Positions 7,645 through 17,177 of a DNA stretch of 64,000 bases are shown here, piece after piece (positions within the stretch are counted from its first letter, which is position 1; every line of letters begins with the position of its first letter). Both the position numbers and the translations under genes were made by a program. Under the pieces are notes generated by a model that was not told where the DNA came from, did no database searches, and saw only the letters and a program-made list of their open reading frames with translations. The DNA comes from Maritimibacter dapengensis (lineage in GTDB: Bacteria > Pseudomonadota > Alphaproteobacteria > Rhodobacterales > Rhodobacteraceae). The stretch spans positions 372,001-436,000 of the forward strand of contig NZ_JAHUZE010000001.1 in NCBI RefSeq assembly GCF_019218265.1, written 5' to 3'.

Positions 7645-9746
7645 CGGAACGCACCCCATCCGATATGGAGGTGACGCAGCGCACACGCTCGGTTTTCAGG
7701 AATCTTTCGATTTTCTGGGCGATACCTTTGATCGCCTTGGGAGTGTCGCTCTTCGTGGCCTGGCAGACCTGGGCGGAACGGGGTGCGCGGATCGAGGTGA
7801 GCTTTGAGAACGCAGGCGGCATCGTGCCCGAGGAAAGCACGCTGCGGTTTCGTGACGTGACCGTGGGCGTGGTCGAGGACGTGTCCTTTTCCGAGGATTT
7901 GGATTCGATCATCGTCGGGGTGCGGGTCGACCGGGACATCGCGGAATCGCTGCCTCCCGATGCGGAGTTCTGGGTGGTGCGTCCCGAGGTGACGTCGGCC
8001 GGTATCCAGGGGCTCTCGACCGTTCTTTCGGGCGTTTACCTGCAAGTTGCGTTCGAGCCGCAGCCGGGGGCGTCCGCAAGCCTTTTCACAGGGCTCGAAG
8101 AGACGCCGCTGGTGCTGGAGGGCGATGAAGGCATACGGGTGAGCCTGCGTGCGCCGAATGCGAACCAGATCAATCCCGGCGCGCCGATATCCTTCAAGGG
8201 GATCGAAGTCGGACGGATCGAGACGCCGAGGCTGATTGACGAGAACAGTGGCGTCGTGGTCGACGCCTTCATCGAAGCTCCCTACGACGAACTGGTTACG
8301 AGCGCGACGCGGTTCTGGGTGACGTCCGGCATCTCGGTGGATGTCGGTCCGAGGGGGCTGAACTTTGCGGTCGGGTCGCTTTCGAACATCGTGCGCGGCG
8401 GGCTGGCGTTCGGCACCGTCCTGTCGGACGGTCAACCGGTGTCGGATGGCGAGATGTTCGATATCTTCGATAGCCAGGATGCCGCCCGTAGCAGCGTTTT
8501 CGCGCAGAACATCGAAAATGCGGTGGAGTTGGCCGTCGAGTTCGAGGAATCGGTCAACGGTCTTTCTGCGGGTTCGCGTGTGAATTACCGGGGTGTCACC
8601 GTCGGGAACGTTTCGACGATCGCGGCCTATGTTGTGGACAGTGGCGGAACACCGGACGTGCGACTGCGCGCGAACCTGTCGATCGACCCGGCCCGGATCG
8701 GGCTCGACCCGGAATCCACCGAAACTGCCGTGTATGATTTCTTCCTCGCCAAGGCGGCCGAGGGACTGCGGGCGCAGTTGGGGTGGCAAAGCCTGTTCAG
8801 CCAGACGCTGGTGGTCAATCTGGTCGAAGCGCCCGACGCTCCTCCCGGGACGCTGACATTCCCGGACGAAGGCGCGCCGGTCCTTCCGACGATCGAAAGC
8901 GACCTGCCGGATGTCGGGGCGACCGCCGAGGGCCTTCTAGCCCGGATCGACGCTCTTCCGGTCGAGGAGCTGATCGAGCAGGTGATCGCCACGCTCGCCT
9001 CGGTCGAGACTTTTGCGGCGGACGACGATCTGCGCGAGGCGCCGGGGGCGTTCGTTTCGCTCATGGATGATGCACGCGGCATCGTGTCGAGCGAGGGGGC
9101 GCAGGCGCTTCCGGGTGCTCTCAGGGATGCCGTCAACGAATTGACTGCGATCACGGAGCAATTGCGTAGCGCCGATGCGGTGGCGCGCGTGATGACCACG
9201 CTCGAAGGGGTCGAAACGGCGGCGGTGGAGGTTGCGGCTTTCGGCGAAGACATGGGCGGGGCGGCCGAAGAGCTGACCGCGCTTCTGAACGACCTGCAGA
9301 CCCTGACGGAAAAGGCCAATGCGCTTGAAGTCGAGGAATTCCTCGTATCGGCGCGCACGTTCCTGGACGAGGCGGACAGCCTGTTGTCGTCGCCGGATAC
9401 CCAGGCAATTCCCGAGACTCTGAATTCGGCGCTGGACGAGGCAAGGGGCGCGCTCAACGATCTGCGCGAGGGCGGGCTGGTCGACAACGCGAACGCCGCG
9501 ATGGCGTCCGCAAATGACGCGGCGGGGGCCATCGAGGATGCGGCGGGTCGGCTACCGGAACTCGCCGACCGGATCGACCGGGTCGTGCGCGAGGCCGAGC
9601 GTGTGGTCGCGAGCTATGGCGGTGATAGCAACTTCAACCGCGAAACGGTCGCCTCGCTGCGCGAGGTACGCGCGGCGGCGGAGGCCCTGTCGAAACTCGC
9701 CCGCGCCATCGAGCGCAATCCAAATTCACTCTTGTTCGGACGGTAA
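7641..9746 (+). CDS. pqiB: PqiB-like MCE-domain protein
   Basis: The 701-residue protein has one N-terminal transmembrane helix (about 24-46) and three MCE/MlaD-type repeats, recognisable by LRFRDVTVGVVEDV, ISFKGIEVGRIE and VNYRGVTVGNVSTI. A long helical C-terminal region (from about 430) is rich in Ala, Glu and Leu. In E. coli PqiB such stacked MCE rings and a C-terminal helical needle form a hydrophobic channel across the periplasm for lipids. The usual PqiB is shorter (about 550 aa); the extra length here lies in the C-terminal helical part. It overlaps the previous gene by four bases and the lipoprotein gene by one. Confidence 0.85.
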   Translation: MTERTPSDMEVTQRTRSVFRNLSIFWAIPLIALGVSLFVAWQTWAERGARIEVSFENAGGIVPEESTLRFRDVTVGVVEDVSFSEDLDSIIVGVRVDRDIAESLPPDAEFWVVRPEVTSAGIQGLSTVLSGVYLQVAFEPQPGASASLFTGLEETPLVLEGDEGIRVSLRAPNANQINPGAPISFKGIEVGRIETPRLIDENSGVVVDAFIEAPYDELVTSATRFWVTSGISVDVGPRGLNFAVGSLSNIVRGGLAFGTVLSDGQPVSDGEMFDIFDSQDAARSSVFAQNIENAVELAVEFEESVNGLSAGSRVNYRGVTVGNVSTIAAYVVDSGGTPDVRLRANLSIDPARIGLDPESTETAVYDFFLAKAAEGLRAQLGWQSLFSQTLVVNLVEAPDAPPGTLTFPDEGAPVLPTIESDLPDVGATAEGLLARIDALPVEELIEQVIATLASVETFAADDDLREAPGAFVSLMDDARGIVSSEGAQALPGALRDAVNELTAITEQLRSADAVARVMTTLEGVETAAVEVAAFGEDMGGAAEELTALLNDLQTLTEKANALEVEEFLVSARTFLDEADSLLSSPDTQAIPETLNSALDEARGALNDLREGGLVDNANAAMASANDAAGAIEDAAGRLPELADRIDRVVREAERVVASYGGDSNFNRETVASLREVRAAAEALSKLARAIERNPNSLLFGR

Positions 9747-10309
9747 TGATGCTGCGACTGACCCCTCTTTTGTTTCTCGTTCTTGCGGCCTGTGGTGGCA
9801 ACGAAGCCCGATTTCTCGTGGACAGCGCGGCGCCCGCGACCGTCGGGCAGATCGGGGTCAGGCTCGGGACGTTGGAAGTGCGGGACGTGTCGTTGCCGGC
9901 CTATGCCGAGGAAAGCCAGATTTTGATCGAGGATGACACCGGGGCCCTGCAACCGATCAAGAATGCGGTGTGGGCGGATGACCCGGTGCGGTCGATGACG
10001 CTGTCGCTGGCCGACACGATCGACCGGCAGTCCAACGCGACGGCAGCGGCGGAACCCTGGCCGCTGGAAAGCGACCCGCATGCGGCCGTGCATGTGCGTG
10101 TCTCGGAAATGGTCGCGCGGGCGGACGGGAACTTCCACCTGACCGGGCAGTTCGCGATTTCGTCCTATGACCGGATCGTGCGGGAGCGGATCGAGCGGTT
10201 CGACATCACCGTTCCGCTTGCCGATACTTCGCCGGGACGGATTGCGGACGCGACCGGGGCAGCGACCAACAGGCTCGCCGTCGAGATCATGCAAAGCCTT
10301 TCGCGTTAG
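9746..10309 (+). CDS. pqiC: PqiC-like outer-membrane lipoprotein
   Basis: A lipoprotein of 187 residues. The N-terminus (MMLRLTPLLFLVLAAC) is a lipoprotein signal peptide with the lipobox LAAC and modified Cys16. The rest fits the ABC-type transport auxiliary lipoprotein / PqiC (DUF330) family, which docks MCE needles at the outer membrane. The start codon shares a base with the pqiB stop (TAATG), so the two are translationally coupled. It is the last gene of the pqi-type operon; no obvious terminator follows. Confidence 0.8.
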   Translation: MMLRLTPLLFLVLAACGGNEARFLVDSAAPATVGQIGVRLGTLEVRDVSLPAYAEESQILIEDDTGALQPIKNAVWADDPVRSMTLSLADTIDRQSNATAAAEPWPLESDPHAAVHVRVSEMVARADGNFHLTGQFAISSYDRIVRERIERFDITVPLADTSPGRIADATGAATNRLAVEIMQSLSR

Positions 10310-10890
10310 ATTCAAAACCCCTGATCCGAGATCCGAGGAAAGCGTGATTTGTGCAAATCTCGGTGATCAGCGAATGCCATTTCCTAGATTTTAGGTTCGG
10401 ATTTTTGAACTCCTTCGTGCGTCTGGTGAGCCTGTGATGGTTCCGGCATGCGCCACGGTCTCCCGTGCCGCGTGACTGCCCTTGTGACGTACCATTTCGT
10501 TAAAAATTGTGGCGGCTATCGGAAGCGATCGGTCGTTTGGGTTAGGACGTCACGCGCCCGCGTTCCACGGCGGTGATCGTCTGCGTTGTTATCAGTGAAT
10601 ACCCGCAGGACGGGTAGACCATTGTCGGATTCGCAAAAAACGAATCACCAGCGAAAACACCAGAAAAACTGCTGTAATGTAACGGATAGTACACGAAATC
10701 AGGGGTCAGCCGGGTATCGAAAGTTGGCAATAGGTATGGTTAACCTACCCTTTTCGCGTGTGTTGCGTGTTTAAAATAACCCACAACGCGCTGTCACGCG
10801 AAATTGCAAAACCATGTCAGTCATACGCCACATTTCTGCCCCACTTAGACGTCCCACTGGTTAACAACGAAATGCGATAGGGATCACGAG
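10310..10890. other. Long gene-free gap before the phosphorelay
   Basis: No convincing gene is present. Short frames such as 10542-10730 (minus) and 10586-10774 (plus) lack recognisable motifs. The second half is visibly richer in A and T than the surrounding genes. A small inverted repeat GATTCG/CGAATC with a 7-base A-rich spacer sits at 10628-10646. The stretch most likely contains the promoter region of the response-regulator gene at 10891, though I cannot name a binding site. Confidence 0.45.
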
Positions 10891-11853
10891 ATGAGATTGC
10901 TGGCAGTTGATGATGACCCGATCATTCTGGATCTTCTCAACGAAATCATCCGTTCGACGACGAGCTACGAAGTGGCGGTCGCTTCGAACGCACAAGAAGC
11001 ACTCGACCTGATCGACCGGGGTGCTGGGGAGACGTTCGACTGTTTCCTGCTGGATATCCAGATGCCTGGGATGAGCGGGATCGAGCTTTGCCGCGAAATC
11101 CGGACCCGGCAGGAATACCGGTTCGCGCCCATCCTCATGCTGACGGCCATGGCCGAGAAACACTACGTGGACGGCGCCTATTCGGCAGGTGCGAACGACT
11201 ACATCACGAAACCTTTCGAAGTGACCGAGATCAACCGTCGCCTGACGCTTGCCCAAACACGCGCGACGCAACTCCGCGAAGAAGCGGCCCGGGCGCTTCA
11301 GAGCGATACGCCCGAGCGTTACGGGATCCTGGAGCGGATCCACATCTTCGACGTCGACAACGTCGTCGATTACGTGGCGATGGAAAACTACCTGCCGTCG
11401 CTCCCGAAACATTCCCTGCTTGGGTCTGCCGCGCTCGGCATTCAGATCCGCGGCATCGAGGACATCCACGAAAACACGAGCGGCTTCGAGTTCGCCGGTG
11501 TGATCGAGGACGTGGCAGAAGCGATTTCCGACAGCCTTCGCGATTTCCAGTGCCTGATCTCCTATGCCGGGAACGGCACGTTCGTGACCGTGATCGAGAA
11601 CCAGAGCCTGCCGGCGCGGCACGTTCTTGCAGATAACGTGAACCTGCGGCTCCAGAAGCTCGGGACGCATCTTTCGCTGCCCGGACAGCGCCCTGTCCGC
11701 GTGATCTGCGGCGATCTCGTGCGGCTTATGCACCCGACCACGGAACGTATCCAGGAAGCCCTGTTTCAGGCGACGGCAAGCGCGTTGCAGGTCGCAAACG
11801 ACACCGAACGCAACCTCGAGAAGTTCTGGTTCATGGGGCAGGTCGCACAATGA
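10891..11853 (+). CDS. Response regulator with degenerate GGDEF-like output domain
   Basis: Residues 1-120 form a complete receiver domain: acidic pocket Asp7-Asp9, phosphoacceptor Asp55 in LLDIQMPGMSG, Thr85 and Lys107 before Pro. Residues about 165-315 have no annotated motif, but the order of blocks resembles a GGDEF domain: a strand like the DIDHFK segment (QIRGIEDIHE), an A-E-A-I-S helix, then SYAGNGTFVTVIE where the catalytic GGDEF hairpin should be, and a C-terminal ALFQATASALQVAN helix like ADxALYxAK. Because GNGTF (227-231) replaces GG(D/E)EF, diguanylate cyclase activity is unlikely. It overlaps the Hpt gene by four bases. Confidence 0.75.
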   Translation: MRLLAVDDDPIILDLLNEIIRSTTSYEVAVASNAQEALDLIDRGAGETFDCFLLDIQMPGMSGIELCREIRTRQEYRFAPILMLTAMAEKHYVDGAYSAGANDYITKPFEVTEINRRLTLAQTRATQLREEAARALQSDTPERYGILERIHIFDVDNVVDYVAMENYLPSLPKHSLLGSAALGIQIRGIEDIHENTSGFEFAGVIEDVAEAISDSLRDFQCLISYAGNGTFVTVIENQSLPARHVLADNVNLRLQKLGTHLSLPGQRPVRVICGDLVRLMHPTTERIQEALFQATASALQVANDTERNLEKFWFMGQVAQ

Positions 11854-12221
11854 GCTCGACGATAGACGATGCGATCGGTCGCGTGCGCGGCAGATTCCTC
11901 GACCTCCTGCGCGAACGTCTGGTCGTGATTCAATCCTGCATGAGCGCGCGCTCCAGCGATCCGGCGGAATTGGAACAGGCGCTCTTCGTGGTTCACAAGG
12001 TTGCCGGAAGCGCCGGCACCCTGGGGTTGCCGAACCTCGGAGAAGTTGCGCGCACCTGTGAAGAGCAATTGCTCAGAGACCTGCACGCCGGCGGGACGAT
12101 TTCGGGCATGGGGTTTGCGTACCTCGAACGGTTCGTGGACTTCTCGCACTCGGTGCTGGAAGCCTATTCCGTCCCGGCCGCGCCATTGCAGGCGGTTCCC
12201 CGGGCGGCCTTCGGTCGATAA
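11850..12221 (+). CDS. Hpt-domain phosphotransfer protein
   Basis: A 123-residue, all-helical protein with the histidine phosphotransfer motif VVHKVAGSAGTLG; the phospho-accepting His is residue 49. Hpt proteins pass a phosphoryl group between two receiver Asp residues in multistep relays. The ATG overlaps the preceding response-regulator stop (ATGA), and the histidine kinase starts 28 bases downstream, so all three are probably one transcription unit. The protein carries no other domain. Function as the relay's shuttle is inferred from the domain and neighbours. Confidence 0.8.
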   Translation: MSSTIDDAIGRVRGRFLDLLRERLVVIQSCMSARSSDPAELEQALFVVHKVAGSAGTLGLPNLGEVARTCEEQLLRDLHAGGTISGMGFAYLERFVDFSHSVLEAYSVPAAPLQAVPRAAFGR

Positions 12222-12249
12222 TCAACGCTTGGGGGCAGTCGGGCGAAAT

Positions 12250-14775
12250 ATGAACGTGTGGAAAGGGGCATTGGGGTCGATACGACGCGGTGGCGGGATC
12301 GCCCGGCGCAGTGCGTTGTCCACCCAGGTGGGGGCCGCGCTCGCGCTATGGTTTCTGGCCGCCTCGTTGATGATCCTGTTTCTGGGCCGAGTGATCCTGG
12401 ACGCCGAGAATGCACGCGCGGAGCAGGAGTTCCGTGCGCTTGCGGAAGCGAACCTGAGCGCCATCGAAGACCGTATGAAACGCTACGACGCGGCGTTGCG
12501 CGGGCTGGCCGGGCTCGTAGCGCAGAGCGGCCCTCTGTCGAAAACGGAATATGAGGCCTATGCCGATGCCCTGATTTCGGCCGGTGCGCTTCCGGGCGCC
12601 AGCGGTCTGGGGTTCATCGAACCGGTCGCGCGTGATGATCTTGACGCATATGTCGCCCAAGCGCGGCGTGACGGGTTGCCGGATTTCCGGATCAAGTCCG
12701 CGAGTGCACGCGACGAATCCTTCGTAATCCGACATATCGAGCCTTTGTCAGAAAACGCCGAGGCACTGGGCCTCGATATCGCATTCGAACCGCGCCGGCG
12801 GCTTGCGGCAATGCGTGCGCGTGCAAGCGGTCTTACAACGTTGTCGCCCGCGATCGTGCTCGTTCAGGATGACAGCAAGGTGCCGGGGTTCGTGCTGTTC
12901 CATCCCGTGGACGAAGGCGCTCGTGGTGTCGGTGTCGACGGCGACGGTGATGACGGTTTCAAAGGTTGGGTCTTCATGCCCTTCGTCAGTTCGCACGCGC
13001 TTTCGGACCTGTCGCGTCGGCATAACCACCTGCTCGATGTCAGCGTTTTCGACAATGACGAGGCGCATCCCGACACGCTTGTCTTCACGACTGTCGACGA
13101 AGGCTCCTCGGTTGAGCCGCAATTTTCCCATAGTGCCTCCCTGCGGCTGTACGGACAGACCTGGCACCTGCGCTGGAACAGCCGTCCTGCCTTCGACAGC
13201 CGTCAGAATTCCGCGACCGAAGCGATGATCTTCCTGGCCGCGATCATCCTCGTGCTGACGCCGATTACCGCCCTTGGCGTGCTTGTCGTGCGCAAGCAGC
13301 GACTGAGCGAATTGGTCGCGAAGCGCACCAAGGAATTGCTGACGCAATCTTCTCTGACGGCCTCGCTTCTGGAAGACGAAAGCCTTTTCGTGTTCGTTTT
13401 CGACGAAGATGGAAAATGTCTTCTGACCAACGGTGGTGCCGATATGGTGCTGGACCGGCCCATGATCAGGAACAACCGAGACGCGTTTTTCCGGAAGTTG
13501 CGGCATGCGACGACGCCCGGTTCGCGCCACGTCTTCCGTTTCGACTGGAACGGTGAAGGCGAAACACGCGTCTTGTCGGCGTCGCGCCACGATTGGGTGA
13601 ATTCGGCAGGTAAGCACCGGATGACGTTCGTGTCTCAGGACATCACCAACGAATTCGAGGCAATCCAGAAGTCGATCGACGCCGAGAAACGTTTGAACCT
13701 GGCTTTGGGCGTATCCGAAGTGGGGGTCTTCGAGCTCAATCTCGAGACCGGCGAGTCCATCGTGTCGGACGTCTGGAAGAAGATCATGCGGTATTCGGAT
13801 GATGCAGGCTTCACGAATTATCAGCGCTACTTCAAGGACCGGGTCGTGCCGGAAGACCTCGAACTTCTGCATCAGAACGACAAAGCATGCATTCTGGGCG
13901 AAACGGACAGGTCCACCACTGAATTCCGTGTGTATCTCGGCGGGCGGACCTATTGGATGCGTTCCGAGGCAATCGTGTCTGAAAGATCACCCGATGGTCG
14001 GGCATTGCGGTTGATCGGGACACAGGTCGACATCACCGAGCGCAAACGGCTGGAAACGGCCATGAGCGATTTCATCGCGACGGTGAGTCACGAGCTTCGC
14101 ACCCCGATCACGTCGGTCAAGGGCGCGGTCCAGTTGCTGGCGCACAAGCTTTCCCCGGAGGACAAGTTGTCCAACAAGAAGCTCATCGACATCGCGCTTT
14201 CGAATGTCGATCAGTTGATCCTGCTCGTGAACGACATCCTCGACTTCGAGCAGGTTCAAAGCAACCGGATGGATTTCGGCACGTCGACAGTATCGGTTTC
14301 CGCCCTTCTCAATGAAGCGCAACTCAATCTCACCCCCTATGCCGCATCTACCGATGCGCGCCTGAGGTTGGATTTGCCGTCGTGCGACGTGAGCGTGAAC
14401 GCGGATTGGTCGCGTCTGTTGCAGGTCGTCACCAACCTGGTTTCGAACGCCTGCAAATTCTCGCCCGCCGACACCGAGGTCGTCATCGGTTTCGAGGTCG
14501 AGAAAGACACCTGCCGGATTTTCGTGCGCGATCATGGCCCGGGTATCCCGCCCGATTTCGAGGCCGACCTTTTCGAGCCGTTTGCGCAGGCCGACCGGAG
14601 CGACAGCCGCGAACACGGCGGCACGGGTCTTGGGCTGGCGATTTCCCAGCGCTTCGTGGAACGGATGGATGGACAGATCGGCTACAGGAGGTTGGGCGAC
14701 CGGACGAGCGAATTCTGGATTTCCTTCCCAGTCGCGGCCATCGAAACGCCCGAACCCGCCCGAGAACTCGCATAG
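12250..14775 (+). CDS. CHASE/PAS sensor histidine kinase
   Basis: Membrane sensor kinase of 841 residues. A first transmembrane helix (about 30-55) and a second (about 320-342) enclose a periplasmic CHASE-type domain, recognisable by GLDIAFEPRRR and the GFVLFHPV strand. Two PAS-like regions follow (about 370-475 and 480-600). The HisKA domain has the phospho-accepting His614 in TVSHELRTP, and the ATPase domain has the N box NLVSNACKF, DHGPGIP and GGTGLGLAIS. No receiver is fused, so the phosphate must go to a separate receiver. I chose the ATG at 12250 over the longer open frame because that extension lies inside the Hpt gene. Confidence 0.85.
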   Translation: MNVWKGALGSIRRGGGIARRSALSTQVGAALALWFLAASLMILFLGRVILDAENARAEQEFRALAEANLSAIEDRMKRYDAALRGLAGLVAQSGPLSKTEYEAYADALISAGALPGASGLGFIEPVARDDLDAYVAQARRDGLPDFRIKSASARDESFVIRHIEPLSENAEALGLDIAFEPRRRLAAMRARASGLTTLSPAIVLVQDDSKVPGFVLFHPVDEGARGVGVDGDGDDGFKGWVFMPFVSSHALSDLSRRHNHLLDVSVFDNDEAHPDTLVFTTVDEGSSVEPQFSHSASLRLYGQTWHLRWNSRPAFDSRQNSATEAMIFLAAIILVLTPITALGVLVVRKQRLSELVAKRTKELLTQSSLTASLLEDESLFVFVFDEDGKCLLTNGGADMVLDRPMIRNNRDAFFRKLRHATTPGSRHVFRFDWNGEGETRVLSASRHDWVNSAGKHRMTFVSQDITNEFEAIQKSIDAEKRLNLALGVSEVGVFELNLETGESIVSDVWKKIMRYSDDAGFTNYQRYFKDRVVPEDLELLHQNDKACILGETDRSTTEFRVYLGGRTYWMRSEAIVSERSPDGRALRLIGTQVDITERKRLETAMSDFIATVSHELRTPITSVKGAVQLLAHKLSPEDKLSNKKLIDIALSNVDQLILLVNDILDFEQVQSNRMDFGTSTVSVSALLNEAQLNLTPYAASTDARLRLDLPSCDVSVNADWSRLLQVVTNLVSNACKFSPADTEVVIGFEVEKDTCRIFVRDHGPGIPPDFEADLFEPFAQADRSDSREHGGTGLGLAISQRFVERMDGQIGYRRLGDRTSEFWISFPVAAIETPEPARELA

Positions 14776-15210
14776 GAAAAATGAGAAACTGTCAGAGCGT
14801 CACCATAAAGTCCAAGTTTAATCAACACTTCGACCTCTGAACCAGATAGTATATTTGTCAGGGCATCCGTTACCTGGCAACCCCGGCACGAACGTAGTGA
14901 GTATTATGATTACGAGACTCTTGAAAAGATGGACACCAGACGCGCACGGGTTGGCTTCGAGCAAAATTGGTTTCCTGTTGAATACCCGCACGCAGGGTTT
15001 GAGCACCGCGCTCATGTCTGCGGCGAATGCCGGACAGGCCAGGAAAATATCCCGATCCTGGCACAAAGCGCGTACCATTCTGTTGGCGTGCAAGGTCATC
15101 AAAGTTCCGATTTTCAGGGACATGACGGCGCAGATTTGCGCAATTAACGAATTCCGATGCGGTCAGGCCGGGTCGGGTGACGAAAATCATTTTATTCGCG
15201 GACAAGTATT
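14776..15210. other. Gap between kinase and single-domain receiver, no supported gene
   Basis: Several frames of 70-120 codons run through this stretch on both strands (for example 14855-15217 plus, 14929-15147 plus and 14818-15123 minus), but none has a recognisable motif or a good ribosome site, and they contradict one another. Base composition is less GC-rich than in the genes around it. The 3' part should contain the promoter and leader of the receiver gene at 15211. Confidence 0.4.
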
Positions 15211-15612
15211 ATGCTGACCAGACTCCTTCACCTTGACGACGATCCTGACATTCTTGAGATCGGGCGCATTTCGCTTGAAATCGGAGGCGCGTTCGATCTC
15301 GTGCAATGCACCAATGGACCAGATGCCGTTCGACTTGCCGAAACCTTCCGCCCGGACGTTCTGTTGCTCGATTACATGCTTCCCGGCATGAGCGGCACGC
15401 AGGTTTATGATGCCATTCGCCGTATCGACGGGCTTGAGTACGCGCCGGTCATTTTCATGACCGCACGGGTTCAGTCCGCCGAGGTCGATATGCTTCTGGC
15501 GACCGGTGCGGCCGGCGTGATTTCAAAACCTTTCGATCCGGTCAACCTCGGCAGCAAGATCATTGAGATTCTTGCCTCTGTCGATCTGCCCGAGAAACGA
15601 CTGCGCGCCTGA
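15211..15612 (+). CDS. Single-domain response regulator (CheY-like)
   Basis: The 133 residues consist of one receiver domain: acidic Asp9-Asp11, phosphoacceptor Asp54 in LLDYMLPGMSG, Thr84 and Lys106 before Pro-Phe. No output domain is present. Given the upstream kinase without a receiver and the separate Hpt protein, this could be the intermediate receiver of a kinase-receiver-Hpt-receiver relay; this is inference from composition, since other kinases elsewhere could use it. The ribosome site is weak (GGA nine bases upstream). Confidence 0.8.
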   Translation: MLTRLLHLDDDPDILEIGRISLEIGGAFDLVQCTNGPDAVRLAETFRPDVLLLDYMLPGMSGTQVYDAIRRIDGLEYAPVIFMTARVQSAEVDMLLATGAAGVISKPFDPVNLGSKIIEILASVDLPEKRLRA

Positions 15613-15811
15613 TCCTTGCGAGCATCGGGTCTTCTGCGACGCGCCAATCGGATGGGTCGCGGGGGGCTTCGGCAAAGCGGAAAAAAGGCCCGCCACCCTG
15701 AAGCGACGAGCCCGCGTAATTGAAATGGTCCGTTGCCGGACAATCTTGGTCTAGCGTCCCGGTGTGTCTCCCAGATGGCGGAAATGCGTAAAACTTGAAG
15801 AAAATGAAAGG

Positions 15812-15863
15812 CCGGGGCTTCGTTTAGGACACATTCGTCGATCGGACCTGTGTCGCGCCCCGG
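15812..15863 (-). terminator. Candidate terminator of the ectoine hydrolase gene
   Basis: Read on the minus strand after the doeA stop, CCGGGGC pairs with GCCCCGG across a loop that itself holds a GACACA/TGTGTC stem, followed by CCTTTCATTTTC. The two-stage hairpin and the T-rich tail suggest a terminator, but the loop is long. Confidence 0.4.
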
Positions 15864-15875
15864 AACCTTGATTCT

Positions 15876-17060
15876 TCAGGGTTTCACGAAAAGCTGGCGT
15901 TCGACGTTACAAAGCGGCTCGGCCGGCCCGGTCTCTTTTATGAGGATCGTTTCGGTCGTCTCGAGCCCCCAGTCGTCCATCCACAGGCCCGGCATGAAGT
16001 GGAAGGTCATGCCGGGTTCCAGAACCGTTTCGTCGAAGGCGCGGATCGACACCGTGTGCTCGCCCCAGTCGGGCGGATAGGACAGGCCGACTGCATAGCC
16101 GGCGCGGTTCGGTCGTTCGATTCCGACCTTGAGCAATTCCACATCGAGCGCCCGCGCGATGTCGCAGGCGCGCATTCCCGCTTGTGCGACCTCGATCCCC
16201 GCGTTCAGGCCCTCGGTCAGTGCCTTTGACGCATCGGACATGTGCTTCGGGGGTTTGCCGAAAAAGATCGTTCGGCTGAGCGGGGCGTGATAGCGGCGGT
16301 AGCAGCCCGACTGCTCGATAAATGTCGCCTCGCCCTTCTTGAGCGCTTCGCCATTCCACGTCAGATGCGGTGCCGAGGCATCCGCGCCCGACGGCAGGAG
16401 CGGCACGATCGCGGGGTAATCGCCCCAGCTATCATCCTCGCCATGCACGGAGGTCTTGAAAAGCTCGCCCACAAGCTCGTGCTTCAACATCCCCGGTTCA
16501 GCGATCTCCACGGCCTTCTCGATCACGAGTTCCGAGATCCTTGCGGCCCGGCGCATGAAGGCCAGTTCCTCGTCCGACTTGCGCAGACGGACCCAGTTCA
16601 CGAGCGTGGACGCATCGACGAGTTCCGCATCCGGCAGTCCTTCGGCAAGCACCGCGAAAGCCTTGGCCGTGAAGAAATACGTCTCCATTTCCATCCCGAC
16701 GCGCTTGTCACCGAAATCCATGATGCGAAGGTGGCTGGCGAGGTCTTCCATCGGGTGGATGTCGGGCGCCTGGATATAGCGGTCGGCGTAGAAAATGATC
16801 TCGTCATCCTCCATCCAGACCGTGCGACGTGCGCCGTTGGCATCCTGAAGCCGTCCCCACCAGATCGGCTTTCCTTCCATTGGGAGGATCACGCCCTGGT
16901 GCACGTAGAACGACCAGCCGTCATATCCAGTCAGATAGTTCATGTTCGACGGGTTGGTGACGAACAGCACGTCGATGCCGACCTCTTCCATCGCTTTTCG
17001 GGTCAGCGCGATACGGCGGTCGAATTCGGCCTGCGTGAAATGGGCGTTCTCGATTGGCAT
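15876..17060 (-). CDS. doeA: Ectoine hydrolase DoeA (M24 peptidase family; EutD)
   Basis: The protein has 394 residues, the usual length of DoeA/EutD, and belongs to the Xaa-Pro aminopeptidase/creatinase (M24) fold. It opens the ectoine ring to N-acetyl-2,4-diaminobutyrate in the cytoplasm. The N-terminal creatinase-like domain carries FVTNPSNMNYLTGYDGWSFYVHQ; the C-terminal domain has the HLTWNGEALKKG and HFMPGLW regions typical of the family. The frame is open 122 codons further upstream, but the ATG at 17060 has GGAGA eight bases before it and gives the family N-terminus. It is divergent from eutB with a 117-bp gap that must contain both promoters. Confidence 0.85.
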   Translation of the reverse strand: MPIENAHFTQAEFDRRIALTRKAMEEVGIDVLFVTNPSNMNYLTGYDGWSFYVHQGVILPMEGKPIWWGRLQDANGARRTVWMEDDEIIFYADRYIQAPDIHPMEDLASHLRIMDFGDKRVGMEMETYFFTAKAFAVLAEGLPDAELVDASTLVNWVRLRKSDEELAFMRRAARISELVIEKAVEIAEPGMLKHELVGELFKTSVHGEDDSWGDYPAIVPLLPSGADASAPHLTWNGEALKKGEATFIEQSGCYRRYHAPLSRTIFFGKPPKHMSDASKALTEGLNAGIEVAQAGMRACDIARALDVELLKVGIERPNRAGYAVGLSYPPDWGEHTVSIRAFDETVLEPGMTFHFMPGLWMDDWGLETTETILIKETGPAEPLCNVERQLFVKP

Positions 17061-17177
17061 TGTGTCTCCGGTTCTGGGTGGGGCAGGTGACGGAACCACG
17101 CTCCGTGAAAAATCGCGTCGGATCAATGGCCTTTTCATGGGGTGGCCTCGGGAAGCATATGATGTTGAAGTGATCGC

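Noticed and set aside
10891-11853. Active diguanylate cyclase response regulator
   Set aside because: GNGTF replaces GG(D/E)EF, so catalytic residues are missing.
14818-15217. Conflicting 70-120 codon frames between the kinase and the receiver gene
   Set aside because: Frames on both strands overlap one another, and none has a motif or ribosome site.
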